DNA of 64,000 nt, taken from assembly GCA_945863885.1 (NCBI GenBank), contig CAMAZY010000013.1, positions 1 to 64,000 on the forward strand. The letters run 5' to 3'. Source of the stretch: an uncultured Clostridia bacterium (GTDB lineage: Bacteria > Bacillota > Clostridia > Oscillospirales > Acutalibacteraceae). This document shows, one piece after another, positions 1 to 9,100 of the stretch (its first letter is position 1; each line of letters opens with the position of its first letter). The notes under the pieces are model-generated. The model was not told the DNA's origin and ran no database searches. It worked only from the letters and a program-made list of their open reading frames with translations. Position numbers and translations under genes: made by a program.

Positions 1-38
1 CTCGGCTGAGAAACTGCGTACTTAAGAGCGCTTCTTTG

Positions 39-70
39 CTTACTTTCTTTCGTGACTGAAAGAAAGTAAG
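39..70. repeat. Perfect 13-bp inverted repeat (hairpin)
   Basis: Arms at 39-51 (CTTACTTTCTTTC) and 58-70 match perfectly as reverse complements around the 6-nt loop GTGACT. No gene ends just upstream inside the window, so it may be the terminator of a gene left of the window or one copy of a dispersed palindrome. No T-run follows, which argues against a simple terminator on the plus strand. Confidence 0.6.
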
Positions 71-388
71 TGCCCGTGCGGCATGAGCGCAAAGGTAAAG
101 ATATAGAAGAAGTTACCTCCAAAAAGAGCAAGCCAACCATTACACTAACAAGCTAAAATTTAACCGCTTATCTCACGGCTCGGGCTGTCGGGTATGAAGT
201 ATAGCACTCTCTGACCCGGGATTGGAGTCGCCCAGCGACAAACTAAAATTTATCAACACATACAGTTATATTGAAACGCGTATCTGTGCACGCTGAATCG
301 GATTTGTACATTACCGTGATTTTCATAATGAAAGATGAATGAAATGTGAGTTTTTCATCCCGCTTTCTTAAAAATATTCCTGAACCCC
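71..388. other. Non-coding region upstream of parA
   Basis: No convincing gene is visible on either strand. Short partial repeats occur, such as a 'ctaaaattta' motif near 152 and again near 242. I looked for a parS-like palindrome (TGTTTCACGTGAAACA type), which is often close to parAB, and did not find one here. A minus-strand open frame over the parA start is a shadow. Confidence 0.5.
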
Positions 389-417
389 TTTAAAATTCTG
401 ACGTGTTGTGATATACT
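389..417 (+). promoter_or_regulatory. Possible promoter of parA-parB-serS
   Basis: TTTAAA at 389-394 and TATACT at 412-417 are 17 bp apart. The -10 is good and the -35 poor. It lies about 60 bp before the parA start codon, a sensible distance for the only promoter of the parA-parB-serS block. Confidence 0.4.
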
Positions 418-477
418 GTTATAAATTTCGGCTAAACAAGACAAGAATATATATAATAATGAAAAGAAAGGAACGCT

Positions 478-1257
478 ATGGGTAAGACAATCGCTATTGT
501 TAACCAGAAAGGCGGCGTCGGAAAAACGACGTCTGCCGTGAATCTTGCCGCCGCAGTCGGGCAAAAGGGCTATAAGACTCTGCTTGTTGATATCGACCCG
601 CAGGGCAACGCCACAAGCGGCCTCGGCTTTCGCAAAAAGGACGTTGTCAAGTCCTCTTATGATGTGCTTGTCGGCGGTGAAAGTGCGGCGGATATCATTA
701 AGGCGACGAAGTTTCGCAGACTTGACCTGATGCCGTCAAATATGCAGCTTGCCGGGGCAGAGCTTGAAATTGCGGACATGGAAAATAGAACAAGCCGGCT
801 GAAAAGCGCTTTAATTTCAATAAAAGAAAATTATGATTTTATTTTTCTTGACTGTCCGCCCTCTCTGGGGCTGATTACCATCAACGCTCTTTGTGCAGTT
901 GACAGTATCATCGTTCCGATTCAGTGCGAGTACTATGCTCTTGAGGGCTTGTCGCAGCTGATGAATACCGTAAGGCAGGTCAAGAGGCTTTATAATCCGC
1001 TGATTGATATCGAGGGCGTATTGCTTACGATGTATGACGGAAGACTGAACCTGACTCAGCAGGTTGTCACCGAGGTTAAGCGTTATTTCCCGCAAAAGGT
1101 CTATGCAACGGTGATTCCGAGAAACGTGCGCCTAAGCGAAGCGCCGTCGTTCGGTCAGCCGGTCAGCTATTTTGACCGCGGCTCAAAAGGCAGTAAGGCT
1201 TATGATGAGCTGGCAAATGAATTTCTGAGAAAAAACGGTTTCAAGCCGCAGGAATAA
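478..1257 (+). CDS. parA: Chromosome-partitioning ATPase ParA/Soj
   Basis: A 259-residue ParA/MinD-family ATPase that, with ParB and parS sites, helps segregate the replication origin and modulates DnaA in Firmicutes. The N-terminus carries the deviant Walker A motif KGGVGKTT (about residues 10-17) with both signature lysines. The switch region VDIDPQGNATSG and the Walker B-like stretch FIFLDCPPSLG follow. Length is usual for chromosomal Soj. The start is supported by AAAGGAA a few bases upstream. The stop codon is 15 bp before parB, which has its own strong ribosome binding site, so the two are almost certainly co-transcribed. A parA-parB pair commonly sits near oriC in Clostridia; no origin is visible here. 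Confidence 0.95.
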   Translation: MGKTIAIVNQKGGVGKTTSAVNLAAAVGQKGYKTLLVDIDPQGNATSGLGFRKKDVVKSSYDVLVGGESAADIIKATKFRRLDLMPSNMQLAGAELEIADMENRTSRLKSALISIKENYDFIFLDCPPSLGLITINALCAVDSIIVPIQCEYYALEGLSQLMNTVRQVKRLYNPLIDIEGVLLTMYDGRLNLTQQVVTEVKRYFPQKVYATVIPRNVRLSEAPSFGQPVSYFDRGSKGSKAYDELANEFLRKNGFKPQE

Positions 1258-1272
1258 AAAAGGAGGCAGAAA

Positions 1273-2145
1273 ATGGCACAGAAAAAGAAAAACGGTCTCG
1301 GAATGGGGCTTGATGCCTTGTTCCTTGATAACTCCACCGAAGAAAGCTCGGCAGGCTTTGTTTCGGTCAACATCAACGACATTGAGCCGAACCGGGAACA
1401 ACCGAGAAAAACCTTTGACGAGGAGGCACTTTCCGAGCTTGCCGCATCGATCGGCGAGCACGGAATCATTCAGCCGTTGGTTGTCCGTCCGATTGCCGAC
1501 GGCGGTTATCAGCTGATTGCCGGTGAAAGACGCTGGCGGGCGGCAAGAATCGCAGGGCTTAACGAAGTGCCTGTCGTGATAAGAGAGATTACGGATTCCG
1601 AGCTTTTGGAACTGGCTCTTGTTGAAAATCTTCAGAGAGAAGACCTCAACCCGATTGAAGAAGCGCAGGGACTTTCGCTTTTAATGGAGACCTACGAAAT
1701 GACGCAGGAACAGGCGGCAAAACGGGTCGGAAAATCCCGTCCGGCGGTCGCAAATGCCGTCAGACTTTTGCTTCTTCCGCCGAGCGTTGTCGATATGGTT
1801 CGTGACGGAAAAATTTCCGCCGGCCACGCAAGAGCACTGCTGGCTCTTTCCGACAACGAAAAGATCAAAGAGCTTGCCGACCGTATCATAAAAAAAGGGA
1901 TGTCCGTAAGAGACACCGAGCGGCTTGTCAAGTTCATGATAAAAGAAGCCAAGGGCAAGAAAAAGCCGACAAAAAAGCGTGATATCTATTACGACGAAGT
2001 TGAGCTTGCCGTTTCCGATACGCTCGGAAGAAAGGCCAAAGTTAACGTAAACGCCGCCGGAAAAGGTACGATTCAGATTGAGTTCTTCGGAAAAGAAGAC
2101 CTCGAAAAGCTGATGAAAATATTTGAAAACAATGATAAGGAGTAA
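1273..2145 (+). CDS. parB: ParB/Spo0J chromosome-partitioning protein
   Basis: A 290-residue ParB. In the family it is a CTP-dependent clamp that loads at parS and spreads along DNA, stimulating ParA. The N-terminal CTP-binding domain shows [12 protein letters not shown] (about residues 36-47) and the GERRWRAAR box. A central helix-turn-helix follows, with [17 protein letters not shown], which would read parS. The C-terminus has a Lys-rich linker ([14 protein letters not shown]) and a short dimerisation segment. AAAGGAGG upstream of the ATG fixes the start. It overlaps nothing and is followed 5 bp later by serS, whose ribosome binding site lies inside the parB end. Confidence 0.95.
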   Translation: MAQKKKNGLGMGLDALFLDNSTEESSAGFVSVNINDIEPNREQPRKTFDEEALSELAASIGEHGIIQPLVVRPIADGGYQLIAGERRWRAARIAGLNEVPVVIREITDSELLELALVENLQREDLNPIEEAQGLSLLMETYEMTQEQAAKRVGKSRPAVANAVRLLLLPPSVVDMVRDGKISAGHARALLALSDNEKIKELADRIIKKGMSVRDTERLVKFMIKEAKGKKKPTKKRDIYYDEVELAVSDTLGRKAKVNVNAAGKGTIQIEFFGKEDLEKLMKIFENNDKE

Positions 2146-2150
2146 GAACA

Positions 2151-3419
2151 ATGCTTGACATTAAACTGATCAGAGAAAATCCCGACCTTGTCAAGGCCGC
2201 CATGAAAACAAGAAACAAGGATATGGATGCCGCCGTTGACGAAATTATCGCAATCGACGGAAAAAGACGTGAACTGAGCGCAAAGAAAGAAGCACTCAAA
2301 GCCAGGCAGAACGCCGCCAGCAAGGAGATTCCGAAAATTAAAAAGGAGGGCGGCGACATCAGCGCCATCATGGCGGAGATGAATGCCGTCAAAGCCGCTA
2401 TCAAAGAGGACGACGACGAGCTTGCCGAGCTTGAAGCAAAGCAGAAGAGCCTCATTTATGAATTCCCGAATATCCCCTCCTCGACCACACCGCTCGGTAA
2501 GGACGACAGCGAAAACGTTGAAATCCGTCGCTTCGGAGAGCCGACAAAATTTGACTTTGAGCCGAAAGCGCATTGGGATATCGGCGCTGACTTAGGTATC
2601 CTTGACCCGGAAACCGCCGCAAAGGTAACCGGCGCCCGTTTCCATTTTTACAAAGGCTTAGGCGCAAGACTTGAGCGCTCGATTATCAATTTCTTCCTGA
2701 ACACCCACATTGAAAGCGGATATACCGAAGTTTTTCCGCCGTTCATGGTAAACCGTGCATCTATGACCGGTACGGGTCAGCTTCCGAAGTTTGAAGACGA
2801 CGCTTTCAAGCTGACGAACGATTATTTCCTGATTCCGACCGCTGAGGTTCCCGTTACCAATATGCACCGTGACGAGATTCTTGACGGCGACAAGCTTCCG
2901 ATCAAGTACTGCGCCTATTCCGCCTGCTTCAGAGCCGAAGCCGGTTCGGCAGGCAGAGACACAAGAGGGCTTATCCGTCAGCATCAGTTCAACAAGGTTG
3001 AGCTTGTCAAGTTCGTCAAGCCCGAAAACAGCTACGAAGAGCTTGAAAAACTGACAAACGACGCCGAAAAGGTGCTTCAGCTTTTAGGTCTTCCCTACCG
3101 GGTCGTGGCTCTTTCCACCGGCGACATCGGCTTCTCGTCCGCAAAGACATACGACATTGAAGTCTGGATGCCGTCCTACGGAAGATACGTTGAAATTTCC
3201 TCCTGTTCAAACTTCGAGGACTTCCAGGCAAGACGTGCTTCCATCCGTTACAAGGACAGCGCAAAGGACAAGGCAAAGCTTGTTCATACCCTCAACGGCT
3301 CGGGTGTTGCAGTCGGCAGAACCGTTGCCGCAATTCTTGAAAACTATCAGAACGCCGACGGCAGTGTAACCGTTCCTGAGGTTTTGAGACCGTATATGGG
3401 AGTGGACGTGATTAAATAA
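2151..3419 (+). CDS. serS: Seryl-tRNA synthetase
   Basis: A 422-residue class II aminoacyl-tRNA synthetase that charges tRNA-Ser, and also tRNA-Sec where present, with serine in the cytoplasm. Residues 1-110 form the Lys/Glu-rich antiparallel coiled-coil arm that binds the tRNA long variable arm. The catalytic core shows motif 2 ([20 protein letters not shown]) and motif 3 ([18 protein letters not shown]), with the substrate-binding TAEVPVTN stretch before them. Length is standard. Its ribosome binding site (AAGGAG) overlaps the end of parB, so expression is probably coupled to parAB. A parAB-serS order recurs near the origin in Clostridia. Confidence 0.96.
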   Translation: MLDIKLIRENPDLVKAAMKTRNKDMDAAVDEIIAIDGKRRELSAKKEALKARQNAASKEIPKIKKEGGDISAIMAEMNAVKAAIKEDDDELAELEAKQKSLIYEFPNIPSSTTPLGKDDSENVEIRRFGEPTKFDFEPKAHWDIGADLGILDPETAAKVTGARFHFYKGLGARLERSIINFFLNTHIESGYTEVFPPFMVNRASMTGTGQLPKFEDDAFKLTNDYFLIPTAEVPVTNMHRDEILDGDKLPIKYCAYSACFRAEAGSAGRDTRGLIRQHQFNKVELVKFVKPENSYEELEKLTNDAEKVLQLLGLPYRVVALSTGDIGFSSAKTYDIEVWMPSYGRYVEISSCSNFEDFQARRASIRYKDSAKDKAKLVHTLNGSGVAVGRTVAAILENYQNADGSVTVPEVLRPYMGVDVIK

Positions 3420-3423
3420 ATGA

Positions 3424-3450
3424 ATAGTGAATAATGAATAGTGAATAGTT
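3424..3450. repeat. Tandem 7-nt repeats after serS
   Basis: Near-identical heptamers of the form ATAGTGA, ATAATGA, ATAGTGA, ATAGTTG follow the serS stop codon. All plus-strand frames are AT-rich and uncoding here. Such slipping-prone heptamer tracts are frequent intergenic litter in gut Clostridia; no function is implied. Confidence 0.6.
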
Positions 3451-3610
3451 GTGGTCGCGGGGGAACCTGTTTTGACGGAAAGTCTTTGTCCGCAGAGGTA
3501 GCTGTTTTGTTAAGGGAAACCCGTAGATTATAAGTGACGGACAGCTGGGCAGCTTTTCGGAAAACATCATCTGACGGCGGGACGGCGGCCGCAAAACCTG
3601 CGGTTTTGTG

Positions 3611-3653
3611 TTTGCCGTGCCATTGGCACGGCAAATGTGCGGCTTCGCCGCAC
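3611..3653. repeat. Two back-to-back perfect hairpins
   Basis: Hairpin one has 11-bp arms TTTGCCGTGCC (3611-3621) and GGCACGGCAAA (3625-3635). Hairpin two has 7-bp arms GTGCGGC (3637-3643) and GCCGCAC (3647-3653). No T-run follows, so they resemble a palindromic repeat unit more than a rho-independent terminator, although they could stop transcription from serS. They abut dispersed repeat copy A. Confidence 0.6.
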
Positions 3654-3669
3654 CCGGCCGCCTTGGTGG

Positions 3670-3766
3670 ACTCCCTCAGTCACTTCGTGACAGCTCCCTC
3701 AAAGAAGGAGCCAAATAAGCCTCCCTCGTGAGGGAGGTGGCGGCGTCAGCCGTCGGAGGGAGTAAG
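3670..3766 (+). repeat. Dispersed palindromic repeat, copy A
   Basis: A 97-bp unit running from ACTCCCTCAG to GGAGGGAGTAAG, so its ends form an 8-bp terminal inverted repeat ACTCCCTC/GAGGGAGT. Internally it has hairpins GTCAC-TTC-GTGAC and CCTCCCTC-GT-GAGGGAGG. It aligns along its whole length with copy B at 5176-5272; copies C and D lie in the other orientation. It has the look of a small non-autonomous element (MITE- or REP-like). Confidence 0.8.
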
Positions 3767-3815
3767 CTAAGCGGAAATTCGCTTTGTACTGATTCTACTT
3801 TCTGTTCCCCTCTCG

Positions 3816-3843
3816 TCCAACATCCAAAATCCAATATCTAAAA
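3816..3843. repeat. Short imperfect TCCAA-type tract
   Basis: A degenerate short-period tract (tccaacatccaaaatccaat and following bases) lies just before the glyA ribosome binding site. Like the heptamers after serS it is simple repeat litter. The rest of 3451-3860 contains no supported gene. Confidence 0.4.
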
Positions 3844-3861
3844 AGTAAAGGAGTAACAAAA

Positions 3862-5112
3862 ATGTACAACAATCTTCTCGACTCAATCGGCCTTGTTGCC
3901 CAAACAGACAAAGAGGTTGCCGACGCTATGCAGCTTGAGCTTGACCGTCAGCGCAACAAGCTTGAACTCATCGCTTCGGAAAACATCGTCTCCCCTGCCG
4001 TGATGGCGGCGATGGGCAGTGTCCTTACCAACAAATACGCCGAGGGCTATCCCGGAAAGAGATATTACGGCGGCTGCGAATATGTTGATATCGTCGAAAA
4101 CATCGCAATCGAAAGAGCCAAGAAGCTGTTCGGCGCAGAGTATGCAAACGTTCAGCCGCATTCCGGCTCGCAGGCAAACCTTGCCGTGTACGCCGCCTTT
4201 TTTCAGCCCGGCGATACCGTGCTCGGAATGTCCCTTGCCGAGGGCGGACACCTTACCCACGGCTCGCCCGTAAACGCCAGCGGCATTCTTTACCGCTTCG
4301 AGTCCTACGGCGTTGATGAAAACGGCTTCCTCGATTACGACAAGCTTTTAGAAAAGGCAGAAGCCGTAAAGCCGAGGATGATTGTTGCCGGTGCGTCCGC
4401 CTATGCAAGAATTATCGACTTTGAGCGCATTTCGAAGATTGCAAAGCAGGTGGGCGCTATCTTCATGGTTGACATGGCGCACATCGCCGGTCTTGTTGCC
4501 GCAGGACTTCACCCGTCACCCGTCCCCTACGCCGATGTTGTGACGACAACAACGCACAAAACCTTAAGAGGACCGAGAGGCGGACTCATTCTTGCGAAAG
4601 AGGAGTACGCAAAGCAGCTTAATAAAGCGATTTTCCCGGGCAATCAGGGCGGCCCGCTCATGCACACGATTGCCGCAAAGGCTGTCTGCTTCGGCGAAGC
4701 ACTCACCGACGAGTTCAAAGCCTATCAACAGCAGATTATCCTCAACTGCCGTGCCCTTGCCGAGGGACTGGTGAGAAGAGGGGTTGACCTGGTTTCCGGC
4801 GGAACGGACAACCATCTTTGCCTGTTGGATTTACGCTCGCTGGGCATCACCGGCAAGGAGCTTGAGCACAGACTCGATGAAGTCAACATCACCACGAACA
4901 AGAATGCCATTCCGAACGACCCGGAAAAGCCGTTTGTCACAAGCGGTGTCAGACTTGGCTCCGCCGCCGTTACGACAAGAGGTCTTAAGGAAGAGGATAT
5001 GGACAGGATTGCTGAGTTTATCTTCCTTGCCGCAACGGATTTCGAAAACAAGAAGGATGAAATTAGGGCAGGAGTCAAGGAGATTTGTGATAAATATCCG
5101 CTGTATGAATAA
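3862..5112 (+). CDS. glyA: Serine hydroxymethyltransferase
   Basis: A 416-residue PLP enzyme that interconverts serine plus tetrahydrofolate with glycine plus 5,10-methylene-tetrahydrofolate, the main source of one-carbon units. Family hallmarks are [12 protein letters not shown] near residue 35, [15 protein letters not shown] near residue 55, and the PLP-lysine motif [15 protein letters not shown] with the Schiff-base lysine at about residue 233. [11 protein letters not shown] and the folate-binding GNQGGP segment are intact. AAAGGAG precedes the ATG. It is probably monocistronic: a repeat-rich gap lies upstream and a hairpin terminator follows 11 bp after the stop codon. Confidence 0.97.
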   Translation: MYNNLLDSIGLVAQTDKEVADAMQLELDRQRNKLELIASENIVSPAVMAAMGSVLTNKYAEGYPGKRYYGGCEYVDIVENIAIERAKKLFGAEYANVQPHSGSQANLAVYAAFFQPGDTVLGMSLAEGGHLTHGSPVNASGILYRFESYGVDENGFLDYDKLLEKAEAVKPRMIVAGASAYARIIDFERISKIAKQVGAIFMVDMAHIAGLVAAGLHPSPVPYADVVTTTTHKTLRGPRGGLILAKEEYAKQLNKAIFPGNQGGPLMHTIAAKAVCFGEALTDEFKAYQQQIILNCRALAEGLVRRGVDLVSGGTDNHLCLLDLRSLGITGKELEHRLDEVNITTNKNAIPNDPEKPFVTSGVRLGSAAVTTRGLKEEDMDRIAEFIFLAATDFENKKDEIRAGVKEICDKYPLYE

Positions 5113-5123
5113 AGAAATCGCTT

Positions 5124-5148
5124 AGCCGGCTTATTGCCGGCTTTTCTC
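5124..5148 (+). terminator. Rho-independent terminator of glyA
   Basis: AGCCGGC (5124-5130), loop TTATT, GCCGGCT (5136-5142), then TTTCTCG. The stem is a perfect 7-bp GC-rich hairpin directly after the glyA stop codon. Confidence 0.85.
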
Positions 5149-5175
5149 GTAACCGGGTGCTGACAGTCAGTGCGA

Positions 5176-5272
5176 ACTCCCTCAGTCACTGCGTGACAGC
5201 TCCCCCAAAGGAGGAGCCTAAAAAGCCTCCCTCGTGAGGGAGGTGGCGGCGATAGCCGTCGGAGGGAGTAAG
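5176..5272 (+). repeat. Dispersed palindromic repeat, copy B
   Basis: A second full-length copy of the unit at 3670-3766, in the same orientation, with the same ACTCCCTC and GAGGGAGTAAG ends and only scattered substitutions. It ends 34 bp before the apparent start of the DUF559 pseudogene. Confidence 0.8.
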
Positions 5273-5306
5273 ACAAGACAAAGCTTATCAAGGAGGTTGA
5301 TGGTTT

Positions 5307-5682
5307 GTGTCCTTGCCGTATAATGGTAATCTAATTAAAACAGCAAAAAGCCTGAGAAAAAAAATATGACGCCGCAAGAAAAACACCTATGGTATGACTT
5401 TTTGAGGTCATATCCGGTTAGATTCCAAAGGCAGAAAACGATAAAATCTTTTATTGCTGACTTTTATTGTCATAAAGCCAAGCTAATTGTTGAAATAGAC
5501 GGCTCACAACATTTTTCGGAACAAGGTATATGGCTTACGATAATGAAAGAACAAATATATTAAAGGAATTTGATCTTGAAGTAATCAGATTTTCTAATTA
5601 TGATGTAAACACTAATTTTGAAGGTGTTTGTGTGGAAATTGACAGAGTTGTAAAACGAAGAATAAGCCAAATGGATAAATGA
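5307..5682 (+). pseudogene. DUF559 endonuclease-like gene with two frameshifts
   Basis: The intact ancestor would be a 120-125 residue DUF559 protein, a family with a Vsr/restriction-endonuclease-like fold. AGGAGG at 5291-5296 points to a GTG start at 5307. That frame reads NGNLIKTAKSLRK and is lost in the eight-A run at 5357-5364. The next frame (from ATG 5366) reads MTPQEKHLWYDFLRSYPVRF through to FIADFYCHKAKLIVEIDGSQH, the conserved core with the D/E...D catalytic-type residues. A second shift near 5528-5533 moves into a frame reading AYDNERTNILKEF and EVIRFSN..., with a stop codon at 5680-5682. All three pieces align in order with one DUF559 domain, so this is a decayed gene, not chance frames. 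Repeats B and C flank it directly. Confidence 0.85.
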
Positions 5683-5692
5683 CTGATGGTTT

Positions 5693-5777
5693 CCTCTCTC
5701 CAACGGCAGATCTCACGAGGGAGGCGTTTCAGGGCTCCCTCTCTGAGGGAGCTGTCAGCTTTGCTGACTGAGGGAGT
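5693..5777 (-). repeat. Dispersed palindromic repeat, copy C (inverted, shortened)
   Basis: It ends in the hairpin-forming GCTCCCTCTCTGAGGGAGC and CAGCTTTGCTG stretches and the terminal GAGGGAGT, in the opposite orientation to copies A and B. The distal end is degraded relative to copy D. It begins 10 bp after the DUF559 pseudogene stop codon. Confidence 0.7.
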
Positions 5778-5817
5778 GCTCGCTAAACCGTCAGTACCCA
5801 GGTAAAACCCAGCTTAG

Positions 5818-5918
5818 TTTACTCCACTCCGACGGCTACCGCCGCCACCTCCCTCACGAGGGAGGCATTTCAAGGCTCCCTCTTTGAGGGAGCTGTCAGC
5901 TTTGCTGACTGAGGGAGT
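5818..5918 (-). repeat. Dispersed palindromic repeat, copy D (inverted)
   Basis: A full-length copy in reverse orientation, from TTACTCCACTCCGACGG to GACTGAGGGAGT. It keeps the CCTCCCTC-AC-GAGGGAGG and GCTCCCTC-TT-TGAGGGAGC hairpins. It is separated from copy C by about 40 bp of unrelated sequence. Confidence 0.8.
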
Positions 5919-6007
5919 CCTCTCGTCATTTTGCACAACCGCACCCACCTGTTTCTTGTCAAACAGAACAAAAATTTAAGATTCCTTAATTTATTTGAAA
6001 TTGATTA

Positions 6008-6037
6008 TTGACTTTGTTGATTTTCTGATGATATACT
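6008..6037 (+). promoter_or_regulatory. Promoter of the 2185-residue surface-protein gene
   Basis: TTGACT (6008-6013) and TATACT (6032-6037) with an 18-bp spacer in AT-rich DNA. The predicted transcript start is near 6044, giving a leader of about 120 nt before the coding region. Confidence 0.65.
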
Positions 6038-6043
6038 GATACT

Positions 6044-6165
6044 AACTAAAAGTGACTCTCTGTGCCTTGCTGTACCCTTACGGCGGGGTTTGAGTCTTTT
6101 GTCGAAGCTGTTTGCGGCGGTTTCGGCTGAAAAAAGGTTAATATTTTTCTTAAGGAGGAAATCTT
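6044..6165 (+). promoter_or_regulatory. Structured 5' leader shared with the giant 9396-residue gene
   Basis: The leader holds TGTACCCTT (6071-6079), GTTTCGGCTG (6120-6129) and the ribosome binding site TTAAGGAGGAAA. The same three elements occur in the same order before the 15237 gene (15125-15133, 15162-15171, CTAAGGAGGAAA). GACTC/GAGTC and AGCTG/CGGCT pairings can close two stem-loops. I do not recognise a known riboswitch; common RNA-level control of both surface proteins is an inference. Confidence 0.45.
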
Positions 6166-9100
6166 ATGAAAAAGCAACTAAGGAAAGGACTTTCGCTCTT
6201 CCTGGCGGTCATGATGCTCATGAGCGCCTGGGTTTGGGTTGCACCGGAAAAGGCGGAAGCGGCTTCAGGTACTTACCATGTTAAACTTGTTGTATCCTCA
6301 AATAACAATACCGGCGGATGGGATGCCGGCAGATGTACGCTTAACGGAAAAGCAAATAACGGAAAAGCCTCCTCTGAATCACAGATTTGGTACGGCTCAG
6401 ACAACAGAATTAATTTTAAAGGTGATAGGACTTGGTATGAAGGGGACACCGACAAATTCCCGACAAGTGTAAGCTATTACTATCAGTTCGGCGGCGGTGT
6501 TACCCATAGAAAAATGGATGCATACATTAGAGTTTATGTTAACGATATAGAGGTGATAAGCTGCCGGTGCTATTCCTATGAATGGGGACAGAACAAAGGA
6601 ACAAAAAGTGCTTCAACACCTTCTAGTAAATACCCCCAAGTCAGCACAATTACTCCCAACAATCCGATTGAACTTACTGCTCCGAAATTCGGAAACCCGG
6701 ACCCAAGCACCGGTTCCGCAACATTTTCCGCAACGGACAACTACGGTGTTGCGTGGACAGCGGCACTTAGCTTCTCAAGTGTTTATGTAAACAAAACTTC
6801 TGATGCAAGTTCAAACCTGAACACCTCAAAAATTAAGGCGACATCATCCGGAAATAAAGTAACAGTCACCGCATATAACGGAATACAGCGCGAAAATCCG
6901 GGTGTCTCGAACGGCATATTTTATGCCGTTGTTCGTACTGAAAACGGTACGGTCGGTTCCACAAAGATTACTGTCAACAATCCGACGTATACGGTTCGTT
7001 TCCATCCGAACGGCGGTCTTATTGGTAAGGACGAGGATACTGATAAAGCGGTAAGTGACAGCACAAATCCGAATTACATAGAATATACTTCAGAAGAATA
7101 TTATTACGGCAGTAAAATCGGAAAGGCCCCTGCGCTTGCACAAAAGGAAGGTATGGACCTGATCGGCTTCTATAAAGATATAAAGCCTGACTCTTCCGCA
7201 CTTGACGATGAAAATTATACCGGCAAATTCGATGGCGAGACAAAAATCGACAATCGCGGTGACGGTCAGGCTTGGCATGCCGCATGGCAGGCAAAGCCCG
7301 TCACCGCAACCTTCAAGAACGCTGACGGTCAGGTCATCGGCACCTTAAAGGCAAGATGGAATAACACTCTTCTCAACCTTTACGGTTATGATTCGGCAAT
7401 CAACGCAGCCCTTTATGCAGCCGTAGATACCGCAACGCAAAATAAATTCTTTGATTCTACAACCAAGGATCCGATTTTCAGTTCGGCAGGTTCCACCATG
7501 AAATTCATGGGTTGGAAGGTTTATTCGGCTAAGGATCTTGACGGCAAGAACTATGACGCAATTGAAGATCAGTCGTACAAAGACGCAAAGTTGATAGGTG
7601 ACACTGTCTTTATTGCCGAGTATAAGAGAGCCGACGCTAAGAAATACACCGTTTCCTTCTATAACACCGACGGTAACGTACTTACCACAAAGTCGGATTA
7701 TAATTACAGAGACAACGTCATCATGCCGTCGGATGAACCGGCCAAGGCGGCGGATACCACCTACACCTATGAGTTCAAGGGCTGGGCTATGAGAGCCGGA
7801 GCAAACGGCGTGAAATACCATGTCATCAACGATGAGGGTATCGACGACAACGGCGCCATGATTTCCTACCTTTCCAAGGATGCGGATTCGTTCGTTGTCC
7901 GTGACAACGCCGAATACATTCCGGTATTCGAAAAGCATTATATCGACTATACTATCAACTTCAATTACTATGATGACGGTAAGGTTCAGCAGACCGCAAC
8001 CATCACCAGCCACTTCGGTGACACTATCGTAGCTCCCGCTGTTAAGGATAACTATACCTACAACGGCTACCGTTATACGCTTACCGGCTGGACCTACGGC
8101 GCCGGTTCCGTTCTTGACGGTACAACTGCCTGCTCCGGCAACATGACCTTTACCGCTACCTACGACAGCGGTACACCGGCTGTTTACACCATCAACTTCT
8201 TCGACAGAACCGGAAACCACCTGAATCCGGACAACAACCAGTACACGCATAACAGTGCAGTAACGGCTCCGGAAGTTTCGATGACCGAAGATGACTACGA
8301 CTATCATTACACATTCGCCGGTTGGTCACCTAATGTTACTGCGACAGCAACCAAGGACGTTGACTACTACGCTCAGTACAGCAAGACACCGTACTATGAT
8401 GTTGCGTTCTACAACGGCACAGAGCTTGTTAAGTCCGACAGACTTCTTAATGGTTCACCGATTGTTACACCGGACGTAGATCCGATCAAAGACGAGGACA
8501 TGACCGGTACCTACACGTTCACCGGTTGGGCTGACGAGAACGGTAACCCGGTTACCACCGTTTCCGGCAACACCAAGCTGTATGCTCAGTATTCGACAAC
8601 CTATAAAGAATACACCGTAACGTTCAAGAACGACGACGGCACCGTTCTTTCGACAGCAAAGTATCGTTATAATGACACCGTAGACGTTCCCGAAGCGAGC
8701 AAGGAAGCGGACAATACCTTCACTTATTCGTTCGCAGGTTGGGACACCGACGTTGCGGCTAAATGTAAGGGCGACGCCACCTACACCGCAACCTATAAGA
8801 AGTCCTACATCTATTATCAGATCCAGTGGCTCAACGACGACGGTTCTCTTTATAAGAAAGAAAACTACACCTACAACGCAAGAATCCTTGCGCCGACCAC
8901 CGACCCCGAGCCGATCGCGGCAGGCACTCCGGCAACCGGCTATTCCTGGATCCTGAAAGGCTGGCAGAATGTTGACACCGGCGAGATGTATAAGCGCGGC
9001 GACAGAATCACCGGCAACGGCTCCTACAAGGCAGTCTTTGAACAGGCGGCTTCGATCTGCACCGTTGAACTTTACGAAGAAGACGGTACAACGCTTTACA

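Noticed and set aside
355-564. 69-codon minus-strand frame over the parA start
   Set aside because: It is antisense to the conserved Walker A region of parA and has no initiation signals.
478-3419. parS site near parAB
   Set aside because: I looked for the TGTTTCACGTGAAACA-type palindrome in and around these genes and found none; it may lie outside the window.
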